Source: Archaeoglobus sp. UBA230 (lineage in GTDB: Archaea > Halobacteriota > Archaeoglobi > Archaeoglobales > Archaeoglobaceae). From it: a stretch of DNA of 64,000 bases. Both the position numbers and the translations under genes were made by a program. Location: the NCBI GenBank assembly GCA_002507545.1, contig DAVR01000029.1, positions 1 through 64,000 on the forward strand, written 5' to 3'. The notes under the pieces are model-generated. The model saw nothing but the letters and a program-made list of their open reading frames with translations. It ran no database searches and was not told where the DNA came from. Below are positions 8,478 to 17,001 of the stretch, in pieces; within the stretch, counting starts at the first letter, position 1; each line of letters opens with the position of its first letter.

Positions 8478-8942
8478 ATGAAGCTACTGAACGTAACGCT
8501 CTACAACGAAACTTTCAGCTACAGCTTCCAGATTCTTGCCTACGGTGTAGAGTACGAGCAGTACAATGTGAGCATTGTGACAAGAATAATGCCAGTAAAC
8601 GATACGAACCTCTTCATGACGATTGTAAACATCGACCCGAGGGATGACAAGGCTCAGCCAGTAGCGGATGTGGTGTTTTTCGCAAACAAGACAACTCTAG
8701 CGGAGCACTACAGATTGCTTGACAAGGTGCTAAATGAGATCAGGAAGAACGATAACACGAGCCGGATTTGGAACAAGGTTAAAGTTGAACTCAATGACTT
8801 GGCGAGGGGGGGGGTCGAGAGGGGTTTGAGGGAGTATAACGTTGAGGGGTTCGGTGGTGCTGTGGTAATTGACGATCTTTGTACTGAAGCTTGTAAGTTT
8901 AGTTTGCAGTATGGCAGGAGCGGACGTGTCCACTTAACATAA
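8478..8942 (+). CDS. Possible fragment of a secreted or surface protein, with a G9 tract
   Basis: 154 residues with several Asn-X-Ser/Thr sites (N5, N9, N30 region) and beta-rich composition like an extracellular domain, yet no signal peptide and only a poor ribosome site (AAAGGA, 3 nt from ATG). It is therefore likely a 5'-truncated gene or a wrongly started ORF. A run of nine G residues at 8806-8814 lies in the coding region; the present frame is the only one open on both sides of it. The C-terminal part contains two cysteines four residues apart. Family unknown. Confidence 0.4.
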   Translation: MKLLNVTLYNETFSYSFQILAYGVEYEQYNVSIVTRIMPVNDTNLFMTIVNIDPRDDKAQPVADVVFFANKTTLAEHYRLLDKVLNEIRKNDNTSRIWNKVKVELNDLARGGVERGLREYNVEGFGGAVVIDDLCTEACKFSLQYGRSGRVHLT

Positions 8943-9077
8943 ACAACAGTATGCGGTCCGCTATTGTCTCAGTTTTGTTAAATATGAATCTCAAAATCCT
9001 ATTTTTAAATTTTGTAAGGAACGATTTTATTAGCTGCAGTATTCAGCGCTGTTCTTTTCTTACATTTCGGAACGAGT

Positions 9078-9305
9078 GTGCTGTTTGCTGCAATGATTTC
9101 TCTGTTCATTGATTTGGCGTACGTTTTGCGCAAAAAAGGAGTTCTGAGGAGAGGAGAAATTAAAGTTCATAACTACTGGCCAAAGTTGGCATTAAAAGAG
9201 TTTGTCGTGGTAATTTGCTCGATAACAAGTTTCTTTTTACGCGTTAACATCTTAAAAGCTCTCGGAATTGGATCCTTCTTTTTCATCATAGCAGAAATTT
9301 ATTAA
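9078..9305 (+). CDS. Small membrane protein or remnant, unknown
   Basis: 75 residues from GTG 9078. The reading frame is open upstream to 9018 and encodes more hydrophobic residues (a full helix) with no start codon, so the 5' end may be missing or decayed. Two to three hydrophobic segments with basic loops between them. No family recognised. The gene has no clear ribosome binding site. Confidence 0.35.
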   Translation: MLFAAMISLFIDLAYVLRKKGVLRRGEIKVHNYWPKLALKEFVVVICSITSFFLRVNILKALGIGSFFFIIAEIY

Positions 9306-9384
9306 TACGTCGTTACCCAACCTGATAAGATTCTCTCACACGGCTCTTACTGTAAGAAAAATTCTGTGTTTTCTCAGCGTTACA

Positions 9385-9678
9385 ATGGGCTGGTATTCGC
9401 TGATGGAATTGAATTTTGTCTTGAGCATATTAGCGGGGTTTGTGACGTTCTTACTCATCGAATCTAACCGGAAAGTAACAAAAAGGTTATACAAACTGAA
9501 TATGCTTTCAGAAGAAGATTTGAGAAAAAGTGCGGATAGAGTTCTTATGACCCTCGGATTGGTATTGGGCATGGCAGCAGGCTGGATGATCGGAAAAGGA
9601 GTATTTGAAACTGATTGGTTACCTCAATTATTCAAGTTCTATCCACTAACTATTTTATTCTATCTTTCAATCTACTAA
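9385..9678 (+). CDS. Small membrane protein, unknown
   Basis: 97 residues with hydrophobic segments at about residues 8-24, 53-70 and 85-97 and a charged cytoplasmic-looking loop (about 26-50, rich in Lys, Arg, Glu). The frame is open for some 16 codons upstream without a normal start. It resembles a shortened integral membrane protein; no family recognised. It lies in the decayed region, so it may be a remnant. Confidence 0.35.
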   Translation: MGWYSLMELNFVLSILAGFVTFLLIESNRKVTKRLYKLNMLSEEDLRKSADRVLMTLGLVLGMAAGWMIGKGVFETDWLPQLFKFYPLTILFYLSIY

Positions 9679-10446
9679 CTGGCTTAAAGTATATCTAACA
9701 TGAGCGAAAGTATAGGTGAAGATGTATGTTAACTAAACTCTTCTTAACGGTCTTTGGAATGTACCTTGACGCCCCTATTCTTTTACGTATATCTACAAGT
9801 TCACGAAAGCAGGATTTACCTGATCTTAAAAATGCTTAGGAGAAAGAAGCTGATCAGGTTTGGAGATTCAATAATTGGATAAGGGATTTTACAGCTACAG
9901 AACTTTAATCGGGATTAGATACGGCATAATACTGATTATCTCAAAAATTTCAGGTTTGAGAGGCTTAGAGGTTTGATAAGCTATCCTCTTTTCATATTTA
10001 ACTCGAAGAACGTTGAGAAGGAGAAGAAAAGGTATAGAAGGCTGATTAAGAAGTTGTTTGAAGGATTAAGTCTAAATCTTAAGAGTTTTGAGGAGCATAA
10101 TAGAGGACGTAATAAAACTGGGGAAAGAGGCTTTCAGTTTGAAGAAGTTGCACTGCTATGATTGCGAGCCAGTTAAAAAGAGGTGTTCTCTTTCTGTCCT
10201 GTTGACAGTGACTTTTAAGCTCAGATTCAGGGGAAAAGAGGGTTATTCAGAAATTATCTGAGTGGTGAGATGGAGAAGACCCCACTCCTTTTTTAGTATT
10301 TTTGCAATACAATTGCGTTACACCTGTATCCCTCATACACTTCATCTATGGCTTTTATTTCCTTCTCTAATAATTATTTTCTCAGATTTCTGCCCGTTCT
10401 GGCTAAAGTGGGAAATAATTTCGAGAAAAGACATTAAAATAAAAAT
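9679..10446. other. Region without an intact gene
   Basis: About 770 A/T-rich bases. The longest plausible coding piece is 9973-10161 on the plus strand (62 residues, very Lys/Arg rich, no recognised family, no ribosome site). The surrounding frames are broken by many stops. The basic composition could be the residue of a transposase or similar gene, but I cannot support a family. The 3' end of dph6, on the opposite strand, bounds the region. Confidence 0.5.
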
Positions 10447-11070
10447 TCAGAGAGCTTTTATCCTCAAATGGTAATATTTTTCGCTCTCAAAAACCTCTCC
10501 AAACTCGAAACTAACCCTTTCTCTGAAAATCGGCCCATCAACGACAATTGTATGGAACTCCCCGTCCTCTCCGCAGGGGTCAATTCCGTTTTTCAATGCA
10601 AAGTCAATTAGCTGCCTGTCAAACCTTCTGCCAAGAATCTCCTCTAAATCCTTTCTCACTGCGATAACGTAAGCCTCGAATCCAGCATCAATGAATTCCT
10701 CCGCAAGCCTTTTTGTATCTTCACCCCAAAGAGGGAAAACGGGCTCAACTCCAGCTTCGCTGCAAACCCTCTCTATCCAGTCTCTGTGCTCCTGCAGGTA
10801 AATGTCCCCGAAAATCGCCTTGTTAACACTAAACTTTCTGAAAACACTCTTTAACCTCTCCTCGTAGCTTTTCCATGTCACCTCTTCAATAAAGATTTCT
10901 TTGCCCATCGCCCTCTCCTGAGCTCTGATAATCTCGACATCAATGCCATGTGCCCTTGCCTTACCCTCGTGAACCATGCAAAGCAATCTGTCAACGTTCA
11001 TTTCTTTCGATGCTCTCCACAAAGCGAGGCTGCTGTCCTTTCCCCCACTCCACATTGCTATGGTACTCAT
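10447..11070 (-). CDS. dph6: Diphthine--ammonia ligase (Dph6-type ATP pyrophosphatase)
   Basis: 207 residues. The PP-loop S-G-G-K-D-S is at residues 8-13 and the family motif E-D-G-E-F-H-T lies at about 174-180. This enzyme uses ATP and ammonia to amidate diphthine on elongation factor 2, the last step of diphthamide synthesis. It is the last gene of the leftward cobalamin operon, about 11 nt after cbiX, probably by chance of gene packing. Broad-family alternative: another MJ0570-type N-type ATPase. Confidence 0.88.
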   Translation of the reverse strand: MSTIAMWSGGKDSSLALWRASKEMNVDRLLCMVHEGKARAHGIDVEIIRAQERAMGKEIFIEEVTWKSYEERLKSVFRKFSVNKAIFGDIYLQEHRDWIERVCSEAGVEPVFPLWGEDTKRLAEEFIDAGFEAYVIAVRKDLEEILGRRFDRQLIDFALKNGIDPCGEDGEFHTIVVDGPIFRERVSFEFGEVFESEKYYHLRIKAL

Positions 11071-11081
11071 CTTTCATCCCT

Positions 11082-11465
11082 CTATTCTCTCCCGATTCTG
11101 TAAACCGAGTTAAGTATTGCATACGTCACAAAGTAATCTTCGCCAATTGGCTCGCAAATAACAACTTTCTTACCCTCAAACTCGCCTTCCTTTATCCCCC
11201 TCCCCCTCGGAAATCCGAGTATGTCAGGCAGGTCTTCTGTGACGTGGAGGCCATAGGAGATGAAGAGCGGTACAACGTAAACGACATCACAGTCCATCTC
11301 TCTTATGGCCTCGTCAGGCATCGGTCTCCTTTTCCTCGCAGCGAAGGCTATTTTAACCTCATCAAAAGCTCCACTATCCTCAATTCTCTTCCTGTGCAGC
11401 TCCATAACCTCTCTGTAATGGTTTAGCTGGCTCCCGTGTCCAACAATCAACAAACCCTTCCTCAT
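11082..11465 (-). CDS. cbiX: Sirohydrochlorin cobaltochelatase, short form (CbiX-S)
   Basis: 127 residues, half the length of bacterial CbiX, as in archaeal CbiX-S that works as a symmetric homodimer. The two metal-binding histidines are H10 (V-G-H-G-S) and H74 (G-L-H-V-T). It inserts cobalt into sirohydrochlorin, the entry step of the anaerobic corrin pathway; related enzymes can insert nickel. The start ATG follows GGAGGTGG and overlaps the cbiE stop by 4 nt. Confidence 0.93.
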   Translation of the reverse strand: MRKGLLIVGHGSQLNHYREVMELHRKRIEDSGAFDEVKIAFAARKRRPMPDEAIREMDCDVVYVVPLFISYGLHVTEDLPDILGFPRGRGIKEGEFEGKKVVICEPIGEDYFVTYAILNSVYRIGRE

Positions 11466-12046
11466 TCAACCACCTCCTTTTCGAGGAAAATTATCGTATA
11501 ATCAGATTTGATCTCAGCTGAGTCTGCAAAATCCTCTCTTACCATTTCATTCTCCATACAGAGATTTTCAAGGATTACAACCCTCCTCTTTCCAAGCTTG
11601 GTAAGATCAAATCTTCTGTCAGCTAAGATGAGCAAATGGCGATATCTAAGAAAATCAAGCAGTGATGAATCGAAATCCCTCGCATGGCAGTCAACAACCA
11701 CAACCTCTGTGAGATCGACCTTGAGCTTTGCCAGAGCGAGCTGAACGCTCGAAATTCCCGGCTCTATCTCTACCTCTGCATCAATCCCCCGAATTCTTCT
11801 CCCAAGCCCGGCGACCATCGGATCTCCGGTGGAGAGCACAACCACTTCTTTCCCTGCTCCCTCTCTTGCAATCTCCTCGAAAACAGAATCGTCAAATCTG
11901 GTAAGGATTCTCTTTTCCTTTACCTCGACATTCATTAGTTCAAACGCCCTTCTGCTCCCGTAAACGACATCTGCTCTTCTCAGCAATTCCCTACCTCTCT
12001 CAGTGATCTGCCCCTGACAGATACCAGCTCCAACTACCCATATCAT
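11462..12046 (-). CDS. cbiE: Cobalt-precorrin-7 (C5)-methyltransferase CbiE
   Basis: 194 residues with the SAM-dependent tetrapyrrole methylase fold: N-terminal V-V-G-A-G and [11 protein letters not shown] in the middle, then a glycine-rich P-G-I-S-S-V-Q loop. Length and motifs fit CbiE, which methylates C5; the C15 partner CbiT is encoded separately at 18931. ATG 12046 is placed 8 nt after GGAGGT; a TTG at 12052 is too close to that site. It overlaps the end of cbiD. Confidence 0.88.
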   Translation of the reverse strand: MIWVVGAGICQGQITERGRELLRRADVVYGSRRAFELMNVEVKEKRILTRFDDSVFEEIAREGAGKEVVVLSTGDPMVAGLGRRIRGIDAEVEIEPGISSVQLALAKLKVDLTEVVVVDCHARDFDSSLLDFLRYRHLLILADRRFDLTKLGKRRVVILENLCMENEMVREDFADSAEIKSDYTIIFLEKEVVE

Positions 12047-12899
12047 CCTCAATTACCTCCACTCTCGCTCCAGCTTTCTCAGCTTTTTCCTGAATCTTCT
12101 CCCTCCCACCAGCCCAGATTGAAAGCAAACCGGGAAAGCCGACGATAATTTTCTCCCCCGGATGCTTCAACGCTTTGTCGATATGAACGCCAAAAACAAA
12201 GGGCTGGTAATTGGGATACTTTTTCAAAGCGTAAAACCACGCTTTCCTGCCGGTTGTAATGGCAATCTTCCTGTACTGCATCGCAATTTTCAGCTTGGTT
12301 TCTACAAGCTTCCTGCACCACGGCTCCACTAATCCGGTGGTCCCCAGAATGGATATACCTTTCATCACTCCCACTCTTTCGTTTCCAGTCTTCTTTGCCA
12401 CCTTTCTCCCCTCAGGGACTTCAACGACAACTCCGCCTCTGTATCCAAACTTCCTACTGTAAAAGTCGAAGTTCTCGACAATCTGCTTCATCGCAGATTC
12501 ACTAACAGCCTTTTCACCTTTTTTCTCACCAATTCCCTCACCGAACTTTATCCCAGCATCAATTAAACGAGCCTCGAAAACAAGACCGTCAGTTACGTCA
12601 AACTCGTGGTCACCTGCAAATTTCCTAACCCTCGCAAAGCCATTCTCAGCCTCCTCCACCTTAACCCTGACTTTGATTCCTACTGGCGTGAAAACCTCTA
12701 CCTCCTCAACTTCATCAAATTTCGAGCAGATTGCTGCTGCAACCGCTGCTGAAGCAGCTGTCCCAGTCGTTATCCCTCTCCTCAGAAAACCGTCCTCTGT
12801 AAGAATGTAAAGCCCTGACTTCACCTTATCAGCCAATTCTGCATCTCCTCTGTGCCAGTCAAAGGGATACTCGTAGAGTTCAATCGGATCTCTCAGCAT
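12000..12899 (-). CDS. cbiD: Cobalt-precorrin-5B (C1)-methyltransferase CbiD
   Basis: 299 residues from ATG 12899. The family signature R-R-G-I-T-T-G-T-A-A-S-A is near residue 40. CbiD methylates C1 during ring contraction in the anaerobic pathway and is unrelated to the other methylases. It overlaps the end of the cbiH-cbiC fusion by 20 nt, with no strong ribosome site, so translation is probably coupled. A TTG two codons upstream is an alternative start. Confidence 0.92.
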   Translation of the reverse strand: MLRDPIELYEYPFDWHRGDAELADKVKSGLYILTEDGFLRRGITTGTAASAAVAAAICSKFDEVEEVEVFTPVGIKVRVKVEEAENGFARVRKFAGDHEFDVTDGLVFEARLIDAGIKFGEGIGEKKGEKAVSESAMKQIVENFDFYSRKFGYRGGVVVEVPEGRKVAKKTGNERVGVMKGISILGTTGLVEPWCRKLVETKLKIAMQYRKIAITTGRKAWFYALKKYPNYQPFVFGVHIDKALKHPGEKIIVGFPGLLSIWAGGREKIQEKAEKAGARVEVIEDDMGSWSWYLSGADH

Positions 12900-14232
12900 G
12901 CTCAATCAGGCAGTTAACTATTGCAGCACAGATTCCACTCCCTCCTATCGACCCCTCAGTTGTGACCGATGGAATTTCAAGGCTCCTTATTGCCTCTTTG
13001 GACTCTGCAGCGTTCACGAAACCAACGGGTGTGGCCACAATGAATCTCGGCGGATAATCTTGAGCAATCTCATACAAGGCCAAGGCAGCCGAAGGTGAAT
13101 TGCCTATTGCAACAATACTCCCTTCAATCAAATCGCTGAGATTTCTTAAACCTGAAGCGGTCTTCGTGCTTCTATCACCATCAGCAAAATCAACGGCGGC
13201 TATCGAATCTCTCCTCAAACCGGCCTTTACCATGTGAACGTCAACAATTATCCTGCATCCATCCTTCAAAGCCCTTACACCCTCATAAACGTCTCCCTTA
13301 AACCTCAAAACGTCCCTGATGGAAGCATCTCCAGTAGTTGCGATGCATCTCCTCACGATATCCCCTTTCAACCCTTCTTCTGGGTGTAAGGCTTTAAGAA
13401 TTTCCTCGCTCTTCCTCGCAATCTCTACAGCTTCTCTTGTTTCTGCGCCCATCTTAGCTACTTGTTTTTGTTCTGCTGAAATGCTGTACTTCCTCGAATA
13501 GCCCCTTGGAGTGTACATAACCTCTTTCGCCCCTTTTCTCACGACGGTCTCAGAATTCCCGACAATCAGAATCGTGTTCATGTCCACCTCATCGTCTTCA
13601 AGCTCCGAAACTCTCTTCATTGTAATGCTCTCGCAATCTCTGAAAGCATTTCTTACAACTCCAACCCAGACGTCCCCTCTGAACTTTCTTATCAGTTTCA
13701 GAGCCTTCTTTAGATTTTCCTTCCTTCTCCTGCTCGAAGGATTGTAAATTGCAGTGACAAAGTCTCCCTTAAGTGCGTGAACCAGCCTCTTCTCTATCTG
13801 ATTCCAAGGAACTAGAAGGTCGCTAAGGCTCACAACCGCATGATCGCCGCTTATTGGAGAGCCAAGAAGTGCAGAAGCGGCATTCAAGGCTGTAACGCCC
13901 GGAACAACCTCGATTGTGACGTCCAGATTGTTCTCAACCACATACTCAATAACGAGAGGTAGTATGCCATAAACCGACGGATCACCACCGCTTATGAGAG
14001 AAACGACATGCTGCCTTGCAAGATTCAGAGCAATTTCAACCCTCTCAACCTCTTTCCTCATTGGAGTCGTCATTACCTTCTTACCCTCCAGCAAATCCGA
14101 AATTCTGTCAACGTACGTTTTGTAACCTATAACGTAATCCGACTCCTCGATGGCTTTCTTCGCCCTTACGGTCATCAGCTCAACATTTCCGGGTCCTATG
14201 CCAACGACGTAAAGCTTACCTTGCGATTGCAA
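12880..14232 (-). CDS. cbiHC: CbiH-CbiC fusion: precorrin-3B C17-methyltransferase plus precorrin-8 methylmutase
   Basis: 450 residues in one uninterrupted frame. Residues about 7-250 are a tetrapyrrole methylase (V-V-G-I-G-P-G; G-G-D-P-S-V-Y-G; I-Y-N-P-S-S-R-R-R) of CbiH type, which methylates C17 and contracts the ring. Residues about 255-447 are CbiC, the methylmutase moving the C11 methyl to C12 to give cobyrinate (D-V-H-M-V-K-A-G; A-T-P-V-G-F-V-N-A-A; G-S-I-G-G-S-G). The start is TTG 14232, backed by GGAGGTG at 14239-14245. It overlaps the end of cbiG by 17 nt. These are usually separate proteins. Confidence 0.9.
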   Translation of the reverse strand: MQSQGKLYVVGIGPGNVELMTVRAKKAIEESDYVIGYKTYVDRISDLLEGKKVMTTPMRKEVERVEIALNLARQHVVSLISGGDPSVYGILPLVIEYVVENNLDVTIEVVPGVTALNAASALLGSPISGDHAVVSLSDLLVPWNQIEKRLVHALKGDFVTAIYNPSSRRRKENLKKALKLIRKFRGDVWVGVVRNAFRDCESITMKRVSELEDDEVDMNTILIVGNSETVVRKGAKEVMYTPRGYSRKYSISAEQKQVAKMGAETREAVEIARKSEEILKALHPEEGLKGDIVRRCIATTGDASIRDVLRFKGDVYEGVRALKDGCRIIVDVHMVKAGLRRDSIAAVDFADGDRSTKTASGLRNLSDLIEGSIVAIGNSPSAALALYEIAQDYPPRFIVATPVGFVNAAESKEAIRSLEIPSVTTEGSIGGSGICAAIVNCLIEHAERSD

Positions 14233-14917
14233 CCGTTACACCTCCGTAAACCGTTTTTGGGAGTAAAAGCTCGCCAGTATTTGATGCGTAAATCGCACAG
14301 CCTTCAGCAACATTCTTAACTCCAATTTTGACCGCCTTGGTTTCCCTCAAATCCATCGAATTAAGCTCTTCGGCCCTAACAAAAACAAGGGGCTTTTTCA
14401 ACCTGTCCGCAACCTCCACAATTGCACTTCCTCTTTTAGCATCCAGGGTCGCAATGACTCTAACATCCCCCATCTCCGCTCCAATCTCGGCAAGAGCTCT
14501 GTTTATCGCATCAATAATCTCATCGGCTTTAACGTCCTTCCTGAATCCCACGCCTAAGCTAAGTCCGTTGCTGTATTCCATGGCTGTGCTTATCACCGCC
14601 TTCAAACCTACACTTTCAAGAAGCTTTGCAACATCATTTCCACCATGATGCCCCCCAAGCAGGACAACCGCATGTTTCAGGGGCTTATCAAGCACGACCA
14701 CAGCAGGATCAGCCCACTTGCTCCTCAAATGTCCGCAAATCCCCCTAACAACTATGCCGGCAGCAAGGTAGGCAACAATGCAGTCGTAAACCATCAGCCT
14801 GCTCCAGACACCTCCTGAATATAGCACAAATTCGACTTCAGCATAGCTTTTCAGCAAATCGTAAATTTCTTCCAGCCTGTCCCTATCTTTTTCAAAGCAC
14901 AGAAGAGCAATTTTCAT
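14216..14917 (-). CDS. cbiG: Cobalt-precorrin-5A hydrolase CbiG
   Basis: 233 residues from ATG 14917. The middle has G-G-H-H-G-G-N as in the CbiG central domain, and the C-terminal half (about 125-230) is the CbiG C domain with G-V-G-F-R-K-D. CbiG opens the delta-lactone and releases acetaldehyde in the anaerobic pathway. The ATG begins one base after the cbiF stop. Longer in-frame starts upstream lie inside cbiF and are rejected. Confidence 0.9.
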   Translation of the reverse strand: MKIALLCFEKDRDRLEEIYDLLKSYAEVEFVLYSGGVWSRLMVYDCIVAYLAAGIVVRGICGHLRSKWADPAVVVLDKPLKHAVVLLGGHHGGNDVAKLLESVGLKAVISTAMEYSNGLSLGVGFRKDVKADEIIDAINRALAEIGAEMGDVRVIATLDAKRGSAIVEVADRLKKPLVFVRAEELNSMDLRETKAVKIGVKNVAEGCAIYASNTGELLLPKTVYGGVTVAIAR

Positions 14918-14918
14918 T

Positions 14919-15623
14919 CTATCCGTAGAGGTGTGACCTTTCTTCATAACCCTCAACCACCTTACCCACAATTATCGTTGCCGTCTTTTCTATTCCTCTT
15001 TTCCTTACCTCTTCACCTATCTTTCCAAGTGTCGAGACAATTTTAACCTCATCTTCCCTCGAAGCATGAAATACTACAGCACATGGCTCTTCTTCGCCCC
15101 TGACTTTCGAAATCTTCTCTGCCACATACTCTATTCTGTCTGTCCCAAGAAGAATGACGAGTGTTAAAGGCAGCTTTGCCAGTTCGTCGAGGGGGTCCTC
15201 TTTAAGAGTCCTCCCTGCTGGCCTGACAATTGCCACGCCGGGTACGGATGGAGATGTAAGCTCTATGCGGAGCGAAGCAGCAGAGGCAAAAACGCTGCTA
15301 ACTCCGGGTATAACCTCGCAATCAATTCCTCTCTTCCTCAACTCTCTTATCTGCTCCCAGATTGCTCCAAAAATTGATGGATCACCGCTCTGCAACCTTA
15401 CGACTCTCTTACCCTCCCTCACTGCCCTTTCTATAATCTCCACAATCTCCTCAAGCTTCATTCCGTGACTGTTGATTTTCTCTCCACCAAATTCATCCAG
15501 AAATCTCTCTTCTACGAGTGATCCGGGATATATGATTAGATCAGCCTCCTTCAAAAGCCTGTAGGCTTTGAGTGTAAGAAGCTCAACATCTCCCGGCCCA
15601 AAACCAACAAAATAGACCTTCAT
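14919..15623 (-). CDS. cbiF: Cobalt-precorrin-4 (C11)-methyltransferase CbiF
   Basis: 234 residues from ATG 15623, which follows GGAGGTAGT. The methylase signature V-G-F-G-P-G-D-V-E-L-L-T is N-terminal, L-Q-S-G-D-P-S-I-F-G is near residue 80, and P-S-V-P-G is present as in CbiF. It methylates C11. The start is 1 nt beyond the cbiL stop. A 30-residue upstream extension in the same frame lies within cbiL and lacks coding support. Confidence 0.92.
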   Translation of the reverse strand: MKVYFVGFGPGDVELLTLKAYRLLKEADLIIYPGSLVEERFLDEFGGEKINSHGMKLEEIVEIIERAVREGKRVVRLQSGDPSIFGAIWEQIRELRKRGIDCEVIPGVSSVFASAASLRIELTSPSVPGVAIVRPAGRTLKEDPLDELAKLPLTLVILLGTDRIEYVAEKISKVRGEEEPCAVVFHASREDEVKIVSTLGKIGEEVRKRGIEKTATIIVGKVVEGYEERSHLYG

Positions 15624-15624
15624 A

Positions 15625-16212
15625 CTACCTCCTCGCAACAAGAACGCTGAAGTAGCTCGAGTTTTCGGGCATCTCTTCGTAAAAAGCCTCACCCTCCATA
15701 AACATCTTTTCAAGAAGGAAGAACTTCTTAAACCCTTTCTCCCTGAGCTTTTTCTCTACGTCCTTTGGATTCTTAACCTTCAGAATGACAGCAACCTCTG
15801 TTTCACTGAAATCTGGGGTTGATATTATAGCTGAATTGCTAACGAAGGTCTCAGTGAGGGCCATAGCAGTTGAAATGCTGCTTATTCCAGGAATAATCCT
15901 GATTTCAGCGTCCGGTTTAATATTTCTCAACTCATCGACAAGGTGGTGAAATGTGGAGTAAAATACCGGGTCACCAATGCAGCAAAAAGCTATTTCCTCA
16001 TTCAGCCTGCTGGCAATCTCCATTGCAAGATTTTTTACCACCTCTTCACTTTTACCCATCAGGAACTCCACTATTCTCGGTTCCCTGATATCCTTAATAA
16101 TCTCATAAGCCATTTTACCTGGAACTATAACTTCATCAACCTTTTTTATGACTTTGATGGCCTCAAGTGTTAGATGCTCTTTAGTTAGCCCAATTCCCAC
16201 TCCGTAAAGCAA
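15625..16212 (-). CDS. cbiL: Cobalt-factor II / precorrin-2 C20-methyltransferase CbiL
   Basis: 195 residues from TTG 16212, preceded by GGGTGGTTTGA. N-terminal G-V-G-I-G, then C-C-I-G-D-P-V-F-Y-S-T and P-G-I-S-S-I-S fit the C20 methylase of the corrin pathway. It is the first gene of the leftward cobalamin operon, with the rightward cobalt transporter operon diverging 135 bp away. A little shorter than bacterial CbiL (about 230 residues). Confidence 0.88.
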   Translation of the reverse strand: MLYGVGIGLTKEHLTLEAIKVIKKVDEVIVPGKMAYEIIKDIREPRIVEFLMGKSEEVVKNLAMEIASRLNEEIAFCCIGDPVFYSTFHHLVDELRNIKPDAEIRIIPGISSISTAMALTETFVSNSAIISTPDFSETEVAVILKVKNPKDVEKKLREKGFKKFFLLEKMFMEGEAFYEEMPENSSYFSVLVARR

Positions 16213-16347
16213 TCAAACCACCCCAACATTACGAATTTTCCTTAACCACTACACCAACCCTACTTTATCGAAGTTAATTAAACTTTACTCAACATCCAAA
16301 AAATTTAAATAAAGTTTTCTTGACGTAGAGTCAAAGGAGGTGGTTTA
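16213..16347. promoter_or_regulatory. Divergent promoter region between cobalamin and cobalt-transport operons
   Basis: Holds a rightward TATA-like box TTTAAATA (16304-16311) suited to cbiM and a leftward one within GTTTAATTAAC (about 16273-16284) suited to cbiL. The ribosome sites of both genes contain GGTGGTTT, making an inverted pair at the edges. A shared regulator sensing cobalt or cobalamin would be natural, but no known operator is recognised. Confidence 0.5.
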
Positions 16348-17001
16348 GTGCACATAATGGAGGGTTTTCTTCCCGCTGAGTGGAGTGTTGTATGGTATGC
16401 TTTTGCCATTCCCATCGTAATTTACGGGGCCTGGAAGACCAAGAAGCTCATAGATAGAGAACCAGCTATGAAGTCACTTGTAGCAGTTGCTGCAGGATTT
16501 ATTTTCGTGCTTTCAGCATTGAAGCTTCCTTCTGTCACTGGAAGCTGCTCTCACCCCACTGGCACTGGAGTTGCCGTAGTTCTGTTTGGGCCATCAATAA
16601 CAGCTTTCCTTTCGATCATCGTTCTCCTCTATCAGGCATTGCTTTTGGCCCACGGTGGCATTACGACCCTCGGCGCCAACACGGCGTCGATGGGTATAAT
16701 TGGCCCATTTGTCGGATGGCTGGCTTACAGGACTTTGAAAAATTTTAACCTTAAAGCTGCTATTTTCGCCGCAGCCATGCTTGCTGACCTTGTTACTTAC
16801 ATTGTAACATCAATACAGCTTGCTTTAGCCTTTCCGGCAAGTGAGGGGGTTTCCGGGATTCTGACATCGACAGCAACATTCATGGGTGTTTTCGCCATAA
16901 CTCAGATTCCTCTGTCAATTGTGGAAGGAGTGGTTGCGGTATTGCTGGTCTCGTACCTTATCGAGGTCAGAAGCGATGTTCTGGAGGTGGTAAAAGCATG
17001 A
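16348..17001 (+). CDS. cbiM: Cobalt ECF transporter substrate-binding membrane protein CbiM
   Basis: 217 residues, several membrane helices. The N-terminus M-H-I-M-E-G-F-L-P, in which His2 helps bind the metal, fixes the GTG at 16348 as start; GGAGGTGG lies just upstream. A further conserved region with Cys-Ser-His-Pro-Thr-Gly-Thr-Gly is at about residue 70. CbiM is the S component for Co2+ (Ni2+ relatives are NikM). It overlaps cbiN by 4 nt. Confidence 0.94.
   Translation: MHIMEGFLPAEWSVVWYAFAIPIVIYGAWKTKKLIDREPAMKSLVAVAAGFIFVLSALKLPSVTGSCSHPTGTGVAVVLFGPSITAFLSIIVLLYQALLLAHGGITTLGANTASMGIIGPFVGWLAYRTLKNFNLKAAIFAAAMLADLVTYIVTSIQLALAFPASEGVSGILTSTATFMGVFAITQIPLSIVEGVVAVLLVSYLIEVRSDVLEVVKA

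Noticed and set aside
10262-10474. Plus-strand ORF of 70 codons before dph6
   Set aside because: Its end runs into dph6 on the other strand, composition is irregular and no ribosome site exists.
14918-14971. Longer start for CbiG at 14971
   Set aside because: It would overlap cbiF; ATG 14917 directly follows the cbiF stop and gives the family-like N-terminus.
16213-16347. Cobalamin riboswitch between cbiL and cbiM
   Set aside because: No B12-box-like core is seen, and the 135-bp divergent region is too short for a full element on either strand.
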